The notes below the pieces were generated by a model. The model did no database searches and had not been told where the DNA came from. It was given only the letters and a program-made list of their open reading frames with translations. The position numbers and the translations under genes are program-made. From Hyphomonadaceae bacterium (GTDB lineage: Bacteria; Pseudomonadota; Alphaproteobacteria; Caulobacterales; Aquidulcibacteraceae), in contig JAEUMT010000017.1 of the NCBI GenBank assembly GCA_016791365.1, positions 1 to 64,000 of the forward strand: DNA of 64,000 bases, given 5' to 3'. Position 1 is the first letter of the stretch. Every line of letters starts with the position of its first letter. This document shows positions 42,117 to 48,945 of this stretch, piece after piece.

Positions 42117-43058
42117 GCTGGTGTCGCCGCCGAGGCGGCTTTCCGCGAGCGGCAATTGCGCTTCGAGCCATCCGAGACAATCAGCCGGCAAGTTAAGCCG
42201 CCGGCACAAATCACGCTGACCGCCAGGCCCGAACAGCGAGTGGTAGTGCAGGGCCTTTATCGGCTCCAGCATTCCGCGTGCGGTGACGTAGCCCGGATTG
42301 TTGATCGGGAAGTTGTGACACGGCGGCAGTTCTTGCACGCGTTTGCCCGCGCCCCACGCGGCGAGTGAGAAGCATGCTTGCGAACTGCCCCAGAAACGCG
42401 CGCCGCGTCCCGTCACCAGGCCGTGGCCCGAATGCGCTTGTTTGCCCGCGCGCCACGGCATCAATTGCGCCTCGACGGAGCGGCGGAAGAAGTCCTCGGT
42501 GCGCTGTAGAATGCCTTCGCTCGTGCGCACGACAAAAAAACCGCCATTGTAACTGGCTTTGATGCGCGCTCCGTCCACTGTTGTGGTGAGAAACGGAATG
42601 GCGTCATAGTCCACGTCGCAGAGTGCGCAGAGGGCACGCCAATAGCCATCGTTGGGATCGCCGGGCCCGGTCGTGCACATGCCCCGGGCGTCGACAGGCC
42701 GCGCCGCGGCGCTCATGCCGTCTTCGAGCGTCAGGTCGGGCTGGCGGGCGAAGAGGATGTCGCTGTCGAGAAATACGAGCACGTCCGGCGTCATCGCCTC
42801 AACGCGTGAGGCCGCATGCACGCGATACGATGTGCCGTATTCCGGCACCGCGCTCGATATGTTCATTTCCAGATAGATCGCGTTCTCATCGGCGAAGGCG
42901 CGAAGCGCCGCCTTTGACGGCCGCCGGTCCGCGCGTGGCGAGACCACTATCACCGGTGCGGCAGCGTAGGCGCCCGCAAAGCGGCGGATGCTGCGGACGA
43001 GCAGAACCGCCTGGCTCTCCAGCGGACCAGCCTCGGCAATCAAAGCGAACGTAACCAC
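42111..43058 (-). CDS. Glycosyltransferase-like protein
   Basis: The 315-residue protein has a nucleotide-sugar transferase fold: TFALIAEAGPLESQAVLLVRS at the start, FLDSDILF near residue 97 (DxD-like metal-binding motif) and several conserved aromatic/Gly stretches (YNGGFFVVRT, HNFPINNPGYV, LHYHSLFGPGG). This suggests a GT-A type transferase related to GT8-like families; the donor and acceptor are unknown. No sugar-biosynthesis neighbours are present. Convergent, 6-bp overlap with the GAF kinase gene. Confidence 0.72.
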   Translation of the reverse strand: MVTFALIAEAGPLESQAVLLVRSIRRFAGAYAAAPVIVVSPRADRRPSKAALRAFADENAIYLEMNISSAVPEYGTSYRVHAASRVEAMTPDVLVFLDSDILFARQPDLTLEDGMSAAARPVDARGMCTTGPGDPNDGYWRALCALCDVDYDAIPFLTTTVDGARIKASYNGGFFVVRTSEGILQRTEDFFRRSVEAQLMPWRAGKQAHSGHGLVTGRGARFWGSSQACFSLAAWGAGKRVQELPPCHNFPINNPGYVTARGMLEPIKALHYHSLFGPGGQRDLCRRLNLPADCLGWLEAQLPLAESRLGGDTSL

Positions 43059-43167
43059 GCGACTCCCGTGCGTCTTACCCAGCTTTGACTTGCCACATGC
43101 TCAACCTCGGCGACGACCCGCGTGGGGTGTTACTCACAGGCGCATGCACGGTGACGCGCGGGAAGGC

Positions 43168-43626
43168 TCAGTTCTCGCGGTTGTTGTCCGGGTCGACGTT
43201 GTCGGACGCTTCGTCCAGACCTTCAGCGGTGTCGTTGCGGACTTGCGTGCTGGTTTCATCGACGAGGTTTTCGGCGCGATCCGCGCCCTCTGAAATCGCG
43301 TCGCTCGTGCCTTCGGCAAGTTGCACGGCCGTGCGGTCAATTTCCGCGCCGACGCGCTCGGCCGACATGTCGTTATGGACCCAGGCGTAAACGAGAAGGG
43401 CAACGCCGCCGATCAGCGCGATCGTCGCCGCCGTGCGGCCGCTGCCGCCATGGCCGGTGGCGTGCGTACCGCCGAATGTGTTGAACAGCAGCGACAGAAC
43501 GAAGAGGCCAAGGAAGACCCAGAACAAGATGATGGCGATGCCGGTGAACGCCGAAGCGATGCCGCCAAAACCGAACACGGCCGCAACAAGCGCGGCGATG
43601 AAGAAACCAATCGCCCAGCCAAGCAT
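43168..43626 (-). CDS. DUF1328-containing membrane protein with extended tail
   Basis: The 152-residue product begins with a DUF1328 (UPF0391) domain ([20 protein letters not shown], then [16 protein letters not shown]). A third helix follows ([16 protein letters not shown]) and an acidic, helical C-terminal tail of about 60 residues ([20 protein letters not shown]). Ordinary DUF1328 proteins have only about 55-65 residues, so this is an enlarged version. The start is the Met of the first helix. Function unknown. Confidence 0.75.
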   Translation of the reverse strand: MLGWAIGFFIAALVAAVFGFGGIASAFTGIAIILFWVFLGLFVLSLLFNTFGGTHATGHGGSGRTAATIALIGGVALLVYAWVHNDMSAERVGAEIDRTAVQLAEGTSDAISEGADRAENLVDETSTQVRNDTAEGLDEASDNVDPDNNREN

Positions 43627-43709
43627 GGGAAATTCTCCGTTCAGCAAATCTGATGCCGGTGGAACGTCAGCTACGGAGCGAAGTTCCCGGAGAGTGCAAC
43701 AAATGTGCT

Positions 43710-43779
43710 GGGCAGTAGGCAATAGGCAGTGGGCAGAAGGGACGGCGAGCCACTGTCAATTGCCCATTGTCCAATGCCT
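43710..43779. repeat. GGCAGTA/GGCAATA inverted repeat (family member 4)
   Basis: GGCAGTAGGCAATAGGCAGT on the left and TGCCCATTGTCCAATGCC-like sequence on the right; arms are degenerate. It lies between the DUF1328 gene and fliE. Confidence 0.6.
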
Positions 43780-43795
43780 TGCGCGCGCAGCGCGC

Positions 43796-44101
43796 TTAAA
43801 TCGGCATACGCAGAATTTCCTGATACGCGCTGATCACCTGGTCGCGCACGGCGATGACGGTTTGAAGTTGCGTTTCGGCGGCGGCGATGGCGGTGACGAC
43901 GTTGACGATGTCTGCCTGGCCGCCGGCGACGGCGAGCGATTGCTGTTCGGCCATCGTCGCGCTTGAGCCGGCCTGACGGATGGCTTCCTGGACGAGGCCG
44001 CCGAAATCGACGCCTTCGCCGCCTGTCGCCGCGCCGCCGCTTTGCATTGCTTGCGCGGCTTGCTGATAGGCCCGCGCGGCCGAGACTGGATCGATCGCCA
44101 T
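43796..44101 (-). CDS. fliE: Flagellar hook-basal body protein FliE
   Basis: The 101-residue protein ends with the highly conserved FliE tail VRDQVISAYQEILRMPI and has the N-terminal 'FGGLVQEAI' and central 'VVTAIAAAETQLQT' helices. FliE joins the MS ring to the proximal rod and allows assembly of FlgB and FlgC, encoded directly upstream here (4-bp gap to flgC). Last gene of a flgB-flgC-fliE operon on minus. Confidence 0.95.
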   Translation of the reverse strand: MAIDPVSAARAYQQAAQAMQSGGAATGGEGVDFGGLVQEAIRQAGSSATMAEQQSLAVAGGQADIVNVVTAIAAAETQLQTVIAVRDQVISAYQEILRMPI

Positions 44102-44105
44102 CTAA

Positions 44106-44516
44106 TTATCTCCGCAGAAGATCAAGCGCGCGCGAGGTCATCGTGCGGGCGGCTTCAATCATGTTGAGGTTTGCTTCGTAGGCGCGCGTCGCTTCGCGCA
44201 AGTCCATCATCTCGACGAGCGTGTCGACGTTCGGCAATTGCACGTAGCCGCGTGCGTCGGCGGCCGGGTGCGCGGGGTTATATTCTTCGCGGAAATCGCT
44301 CATGTCGCTGACGGCGCCCGCCACTTCGACGCCGCGCGCGCCGGAGGCAAGCGTGGTGGTTTCGAGCAGCGGGATGCGGCGGCGGAACGGATCTTCGTTC
44401 GGATTGACGCCGGTCGAGTTGGCGTTGGCGATGTTCTCGGCGGCGATCCGCATGCGCACGGTTTGGGCGCGCATGCCGGACGCGGCGGCGGAGATCGCGG
44501 CGTTGATGTCGGTCAT
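44106..44516 (-). CDS. flgC: Flagellar basal-body rod protein FlgC
   Basis: The 136-residue rod protein has the N-terminal motif SGMRAQTVRMRIAAENIANANS of flagellar axial proteins and the C-terminal MDLREATRAYEANLNMIEAARTMTSRALDLL. FlgC is a proximal rod subunit exported by the type III apparatus encoded on the other strand. It is 3 bp from flgB and 4 bp from fliE. Confidence 0.96.
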   Translation of the reverse strand: MTDINAAISAAASGMRAQTVRMRIAAENIANANSTGVNPNEDPFRRRIPLLETTTLASGARGVEVAGAVSDMSDFREEYNPAHPAADARGYVQLPNVDTLVEMMDLREATRAYEANLNMIEAARTMTSRALDLLRR

Positions 44517-44519
44517 GGA

Positions 44520-44939
44520 TTATCTCCCCGGCGCACGCGCGGCGAGGCGCATGAGCTCAAGGCCCTTCTGGTAAAGCGCGATGCCGGTTTCGAACGCCAT
44601 CCGCGTCTCGGCGGCGCGCGCCATTTGTTCTTCGAGGACGACGGCGTTGCCGTCGATCGTGGTTTCGCTGTCGTCCCGGGTGACGACCCGCACCGCGCCG
44701 GCGCCGCCCCCTGGCTGCATGTGCCCGGCATTGGTCCGCGACATGGTCACGCCGCCGGCGGCGCTCCGCGATGAGATCGAAGCGACCATGCGCTCGAAGC
44801 CGGACGTATCGACATCACGCGGCCGGTAGCCGGGCGTCGAGGCGTTGGCGATGTTCTCGGAGATGAGCTGCTGGCGCTCGCTCAATTGATCGAGACGCTG
44901 GCGCAGCAATCCGAAGAAAGGTGTGTTGGCGAGGTCCAC
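44520..44939 (-). CDS. flgB: Flagellar basal-body rod protein FlgB
   Basis: The 139-residue protein has the axial N-terminus (RQQLISENIANASTPGYRPRDV) and the C-terminal 'ETRMAFETGIALYQKGLELM'. FlgB forms the first turns of the rod together with FlgC and FliE. It starts the minus-strand operon; the promoter region shared with fliO contains a TTAA-N7-TTAA site 50 bp upstream of its start. Confidence 0.95.
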   Translation of the reverse strand: MDLANTPFFGLLRQRLDQLSERQQLISENIANASTPGYRPRDVDTSGFERMVASISSRSAAGGVTMSRTNAGHMQPGGGAGAVRVVTRDDSETTIDGNAVVLEEQMARAAETRMAFETGIALYQKGLELMRLAARAPGR

Positions 44940-44988
44940 GATGGTCCGACTCAGGGCTGCAAACTTTGCCTAGTGGATGTGAGTATGG

Positions 44989-45003
44989 TTAAGCGCGACT
45001 TAA
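44989..45003. promoter_or_regulatory. CtrA-type box TTAA-N7-TTAA
   Basis: TTAA GCGCGAC TTAA between divergent flgB and fliO, a full match to the spaced CtrA recognition core used in Caulobacter-type class II flagellar promoters. It is 50 bp from flgB and 65 bp from fliO, so it could control both. Confidence 0.65.
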
Positions 45004-45067
45004 TTTCGACCGCGAAAATTAAGACCTCGTTTACCAAACCGGCCCAGCCAAGAGCCTCAACTCCAGA

Positions 45068-45382
45068 ATGGAGGCGTTGGTGGATTTGCTGGATTGGGCG
45101 CGCACGCTATTCGCGCTCATTGCGACTTTGGCTCTGATTGTCGGCGCCGCTTACGCGGCGCGCCGGCTCGGCATGCTGCAACCGGGCGGGCCCGGCATCA
45201 AGCGCATGCGCATCACCGAGACGCTCCTGATCGATACCCGCCGGCGCATGGTCATCGTGCGCGTCGATGAACGCGAACACGTGCTGCTGCTCGGGCCGAC
45301 CGGCGATCTCATCGTCGGCGACATGGCGGCGAAGGAAACGCCGCCGGCGCCCTCGACGGGGATTGGGGAGACGACGAACTGA
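45068..45382 (+). CDS. fliO: Flagellar biosynthetic protein FliO
   Basis: The 104-residue product has one transmembrane helix (TLFALIATLALIVGAAYAAR) followed by the FliO domain (MRITETLLIDTRRRMVIVRVDEREHVLLLG). FliO aids assembly of FliP in the flagellar export gate. The stop overlaps the fliP start (TGATG). It is the first gene of the plus-strand operon and lies just after a CtrA-type box. Confidence 0.9.
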   Translation: MEALVDLLDWARTLFALIATLALIVGAAYAARRLGMLQPGGPGIKRMRITETLLIDTRRRMVIVRVDEREHVLLLGPTGDLIVGDMAAKETPPAPSTGIGETTN

Positions 45383-46284
45383 TGCTGAGTTTGCTCCACC
45401 CGTTCCGCGGCCGCCGCGCCTGCGGCGAGCCTGGGACCGATAACTCCGGCGGCTCGCGCGTTCGCTCGGACAATCGTGTTTATGGGCCCCGGACTGGCCG
45501 CTTCGCGTCCATCCGAGGATGGGTGATTGTGCTAGCAGCGTCGCTGGCGCTTTCAATGTCGGTGGGGGCGGGCGTTGCGTATGCGGCGGCGACCAATCCG
45601 ACTTTAAGTGTGAATCTCGGCACTGGCGATGGATTGACCGCGCGGGTGCTGCAGCTTGCGGCGCTGATCACGGTGCTCTCGCTGGCGCCCTCGATCATCA
45701 TCATGACCACCAGCTTCGTGCGCATCGTCGTTGTGCTCTCGTTGTTGCGGACGGCGATCGGTTTGCAGCAGGCGCCGCCGAACGTGGTGATCGTCTCGCT
45801 CTCGCTGTTCTTGACGGCGTTCGTGATGCAGCCGGTCTGGAATGAGGCGTATCAGGCCGGCATCGGGCCGGTGATGAACGAGGAAATGCCGCTGGACGAA
45901 GCGTTTCCGCGTATCGTGCAGCCGTTGAAGGTGTTCATGGTGGCGCAGACGCGCCAGGACGATCTGGCGCTTTTCATCGATATGGCGCGTTTGGAAACGC
46001 GGCCGGCGACCGCGGAAGAGACGCCGCTGCGCATCCTCGCGCCGGCGTTCATGATTTCCGAGCTGAGACGGGCGTTCGAGATCGGCTTCATGCTGTTCGT
46101 GCCGTTCGTGATCATCGACCTTGTGGTCGCGTCACTGCTCATGGCGATGGGCATGATGATGATGCCGCCGGTGACCGTGAGCTTGCCGTTTAAGCTGATC
46201 TTCTTCGTGCTGGTCGACGGCTGGCGCCTGGTGGCGGGCAGCCTGATCGAAAGCTTCAACGCCGGGGCGCCGCCCGGCGGATAG
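45382..46284 (+). CDS. fliP: Flagellar biosynthetic protein FliP
   Basis: The 300-residue export-gate protein has helix TARVLQLAALITVLSLAPS, the signature TSFVRIVVVLSLLRTAIGLQQAPPN-type region, and FEIGFMLFVPFVIIDLVVASLLMAMGMMMMPP. The N-terminal 45 residues before the signal-like helix (IRGWVIVLAASLALSMSV) are longer and more basic than usual; an internal start is possible. FliP pentamers with FliQ and FliR form the core channel. Coupled to fliO by a one-base overlap. Confidence 0.96.
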   Translation: MLSLLHPFRGRRACGEPGTDNSGGSRVRSDNRVYGPRTGRFASIRGWVIVLAASLALSMSVGAGVAYAAATNPTLSVNLGTGDGLTARVLQLAALITVLSLAPSIIIMTTSFVRIVVVLSLLRTAIGLQQAPPNVVIVSLSLFLTAFVMQPVWNEAYQAGIGPVMNEEMPLDEAFPRIVQPLKVFMVAQTRQDDLALFIDMARLETRPATAEETPLRILAPAFMISELRRAFEIGFMLFVPFVIIDLVVASLLMAMGMMMMPPVTVSLPFKLIFFVLVDGWRLVAGSLIESFNAGAPPGG

Positions 46285-46321
46285 GGTCGTCGTTTGGTTG
46301 GGGTGGTGTTGCCGATCGCTC

Positions 46322-46420
46322 TTAGCGTTCGATGCCGAGATCGGCCATCAGCAGGTCCTTGAAGTTGTCGGCCTTGCGGCCGAACAGGCCCCTGAAGAAG
46401 TTAGAGATTGCAGTCAGCAT
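46322..46420 (-). CDS. 32-residue amphipathic peptide (possible)
   Basis: A short minus-strand frame encodes 32 residues: MLTAISNFFRGLFGRKADNF followed by KDLLMADLGIER. AGGGG lies 6-7 nt before the ATG. The first part could form an amphipathic helix. A 14-bp perfect palindrome (46466-46479) lies 46 bp upstream. It sits in the 423-bp gap between fliP and fliQ. No family is recognised, and coding status rests only on the ribosome site and composition. Confidence 0.4.
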   Translation of the reverse strand: MLTAISNFFRGLFGRKADNFKDLLMADLGIER

Positions 46421-46465
46421 GTGTCGCCCCTTTGGCAGCAGCAGCGCGTTTCCTCGACGTGTTCT

Positions 46466-46479
46466 ACGTTCCGGAACGT
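46466..46479. promoter_or_regulatory. 14-bp perfect palindrome
   Basis: ACGTTCCGGAACGT in the fliP-fliQ gap, upstream of a possible minus-strand small gene and about 230 bp upstream of fliQ. It could be a regulator site. Confidence 0.35.
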
Positions 46480-46707
46480 CTCGCCGTTCCATGCACGTCC
46501 GACACCAGGATGCAGTGGAATCGGTATTTTGGATGCCTCTCGTGCAAACTGAATCCGAGTGTTGCCGCGCAAGCACATTTTCCTGTGCGGAAGTTCACAC
46601 AACACCGGCTTTCGCAGACGTAACGCCACTCGAAACCTCGCATTAACCAAGTCGGGCCGACCCCTTGATCGAGGGCGGCAGAATTTGCCGACCTAGACGG
46701 AGGCCAC

Positions 46708-46971
46708 ATGTCCGGCGCGGAAGTCCTCGACATCGGTCGCGACGCAATCTGGATCACGGTTCTGGTCGCCGCAGGCCCCATGATTGTGGGGCTGGTTGTC
46801 GGTCTCGTGGTGTCGCTGCTGCAGACGCTGACCCAGATCCAGGAACAGACCCTGGTGTTCGTGCCGAAGATCCTGGCGATCTTTTTCGCCATCCTGCTTT
46901 TCCTGCCGATCATGGGCGGGCTGCTGGGCGGCTTCACCACTTCGATCTTCGAACGCATCGCGGCGTTTTGA
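46708..46971 (+). CDS. fliQ: Flagellar biosynthetic protein FliQ
   Basis: The 87-residue protein has two helices (AIWITVLVAAGPMIVGLVVG and ILAIFFAILLFLPIMGGLLG) with the central TQIQEQTLVFVPKI, the FliQ signature. It is part of the FliPQR gate. It is split from fliP by a 423-bp gap, and a TTAACC half site (46643-46648) upstream suggests that it has its own CtrA-type promoter, as fliQ does in Caulobacter. GACGGAGGCC precedes the ATG. Confidence 0.95.
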   Translation: MSGAEVLDIGRDAIWITVLVAAGPMIVGLVVGLVVSLLQTLTQIQEQTLVFVPKILAIFFAILLFLPIMGGLLGGFTTSIFERIAAF

Positions 46972-46979
46972 TGAGGAGG

Positions 46980-47066
46980 GGCAATAGGCAATGGGCAGTG
47001 GGCAGTAGGCAGGCGCGCAGTGAACGCGCGGTCCAAACTACTGCCCACTGCCCATTGCCTATTGCC
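46980..47066. repeat. GGCAGTA/GGCAATA inverted repeat inside flagellar operon (family member 5)
   Basis: Perfect 29-bp arms at 46980-47008 and 47038-47066 separated by 29 bp. It fills the gap between fliQ and fliR, so it is transcribed as a strong RNA hairpin. Confidence 0.85.
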
Positions 47067-47089
47067 TATCGTCGCGCGGAGCGCGGCGC

Positions 47090-47845
47090 ATGAACCTGAC
47101 CCTCTATGGCGTCGAGATCTGGGCGACCGCGCTTTTGTTCGGGCGGATTGGCGGCATGCTGATGCTGTTGCCGGGCTTTGGCGAACCGGCGGTGCCGCCG
47201 CGCATTCGTTTGGCGTTTGCGCTGGCGCTGGCGATCGGCATGGGGCCGGCGCTTGCCAACAACGTGCCGCAAGCCGCGGACAGTGCGCTCGGCATGGCGT
47301 TTCAGGTCGGCGCCGAGGTGTTGATCGGCGTGATGCTTGGCGGCGCGGCGCGGATGCTGGTCTCGGCGCTGGCGACGGCGGGGCAGATCGTCGGCATGGA
47401 GATGGGCATCTCGTTCGCGCAGACCGCGGACCCGACGGCGATGGGGTCGGGGCAGTTGATCGCGGTGTTTCTCGGCATCATGGGCGTTGCGCTAATTTTC
47501 GCGACCGGCCTTCACCACATGTTTCTGCTCGGCGTCGCCGGCTCATATGAAGTGATTTCGATCGGTGCTTCGCCGCCAGTCGGAGACGCGGCGCAATTGG
47601 CCCTTGAGGCGACGGCCACATCATTCCGGGTTGGCTTTCAGATCGCGGTGCCGCTGCTGGTGGCGGGCATGATGTTTCGCGTCGGCATGGGCGTGCTCTC
47701 GCGTTTGATTCCGCAAATCCAAGTGTTTTTCGTTGCATTGCCGCTGCAAATCATGGGCGGGCTCGTCGTGTTCGCGCTCGGGCTTTCCACCGGCATGCTG
47801 ATCTGGCTCGATAGTCTCGAGCGCTATGCGACGTGGTTGAGGTGA
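47090..47845 (+). CDS. fliR: Flagellar biosynthetic protein FliR
   Basis: The 251-residue membrane protein has about six helices (LLFGRIGGMLMLLPGFGEPA; RIRLAFALALAIGMGP; GAEVLIGVMLGGAARMLVSA; GLVVFALGLSTGMLIWL). The 'LPGFGEPAVPPRIRLAFALA' and 'GQIVGMEMGISFAQTADPTA' regions match FliR. It joins FliP and FliQ in the gate. It is separated from fliQ by a hairpin repeat and from flhB by 4 bp. Confidence 0.95.
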   Translation: MNLTLYGVEIWATALLFGRIGGMLMLLPGFGEPAVPPRIRLAFALALAIGMGPALANNVPQAADSALGMAFQVGAEVLIGVMLGGAARMLVSALATAGQIVGMEMGISFAQTADPTAMGSGQLIAVFLGIMGVALIFATGLHHMFLLGVAGSYEVISIGASPPVGDAAQLALEATATSFRVGFQIAVPLLVAGMMFRVGMGVLSRLIPQIQVFFVALPLQIMGGLVVFALGLSTGMLIWLDSLERYATWLR

Positions 47846-47849
47846 TCGC

Positions 47850-48932
47850 ATGGCAGCGGATGATGATGAAAAAACAGAAGAGCCAACACAGCGAAAACTC
47901 GACCAGGCGCGCGAGAAGGGCGACATCGTCTATTCGCCGGAAGTCGGCAGTGCGCTGTCGCTGGTCGTGCTCACGGGGATCGTTGCGTTCATGGCGGGGC
48001 CGATCTCCTCGCAGATGGCGCATGCGTTCATCGGCTTTCTAGCGACGCCTGAACAATTTTCGACGCAGCCGGGCGCGCTTGAGAACATTCTGGGCCAGAT
48101 CGGGCTGAAGCTGCTGGCGATCTTCGGCATGATGTGCTTGGCGCTTGCCGGCGCGGGGGTTGCGGCGCGCTACATTCAAGACAAGCCGACCTTCACCAGC
48201 GACAAGCTGCAGCCGAAGCTGGAAAAGCTGAATCCGTTTGAAGGCTTCAAGCGTGTGTTCGGCAAGGCGGCGTTCGCGACCTTCCTGAAATCGCTGGCCA
48301 AGCTTGGCGTTGTCGGCGGCGTGATGCTGTGGGCGATGTGGCCGAAGGACTCGACGCTGGAGAATCTGTCGCTGCTCGATCCCGCGGCGCTGCTGCCGTA
48401 CGTGCAGGACCGTGTCGTGGCGATGCTGATGGCGCTGGCGAGCGCGTCGGCGCTGATTGCCGTGATCGACTTCGTCGCGACGCGTCAATCCTACATGCAG
48501 CGTCAGCGCATGAGCCCGCGCGAGATCAAGGAAGAGCATCGTCAGCAAGACGGTGATCCGATGGTGAAAGCCAAGCTCCGGCAAATCCGGATGCAGCGCT
48601 CGCGTCAGCGGATGATGCAGAATGTGCCGCAGGCGAGCGTCATCATTACGAACCCGACTCACTATGCTGTGGCGCTGAAATACGATCCGATCACGACACC
48701 GGCGCCGATTTGTCTGGCGATGGGTGTCGATGCGGTGGCGTTACGAATTCGGGAAGTGGCGAACGAGCACGACATTCCGATCGTGGAAGATCCGCCTTTG
48801 GCGCGGGCTTTGTTCGCGACGGCGGAACTCGATCAGCCGATTCCGAAGGAACATTACGAGGCAGTGGCCAAGGTAATTGGCTTTGTTATGCGCATGTCGA
48901 GGCGGCGCGGCCGTCGGCGCAGCAGTTTATGA
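47850..48932 (+). CDS. flhB: Flagellar biosynthetic protein FlhB
   Basis: The 360-residue protein starts with DEKTEEPTQRKLDQAREKGD, has four helices and the cytoplasmic autocleavage motif NPTH near residue 268 (TNPTHYAVALKYDP), after which the substrate-specificity switch occurs. The rest (VREVANEHDIPIVEDPPLARAL-type) is conserved. FlhB controls the change from rod/hook to filament export. It is followed by the CckA-type kinase after 13 bp. Confidence 0.96.
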   Translation: MAADDDEKTEEPTQRKLDQAREKGDIVYSPEVGSALSLVVLTGIVAFMAGPISSQMAHAFIGFLATPEQFSTQPGALENILGQIGLKLLAIFGMMCLALAGAGVAARYIQDKPTFTSDKLQPKLEKLNPFEGFKRVFGKAAFATFLKSLAKLGVVGGVMLWAMWPKDSTLENLSLLDPAALLPYVQDRVVAMLMALASASALIAVIDFVATRQSYMQRQRMSPREIKEEHRQQDGDPMVKAKLRQIRMQRSRQRMMQNVPQASVIITNPTHYAVALKYDPITTPAPICLAMGVDAVALRIREVANEHDIPIVEDPPLARALFATAELDQPIPKEHYEAVAKVIGFVMRMSRRRGRRRSSL

Positions 48933-48945
48933 CTGGAGACGCCCC

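Noticed and set aside
46643-46648. CtrA site upstream of fliQ (TTAACC)
   Set aside because: Only a half site is present; no second TTAA at the right spacing. Mentioned as a possibility under fliQ but not listed as a site.
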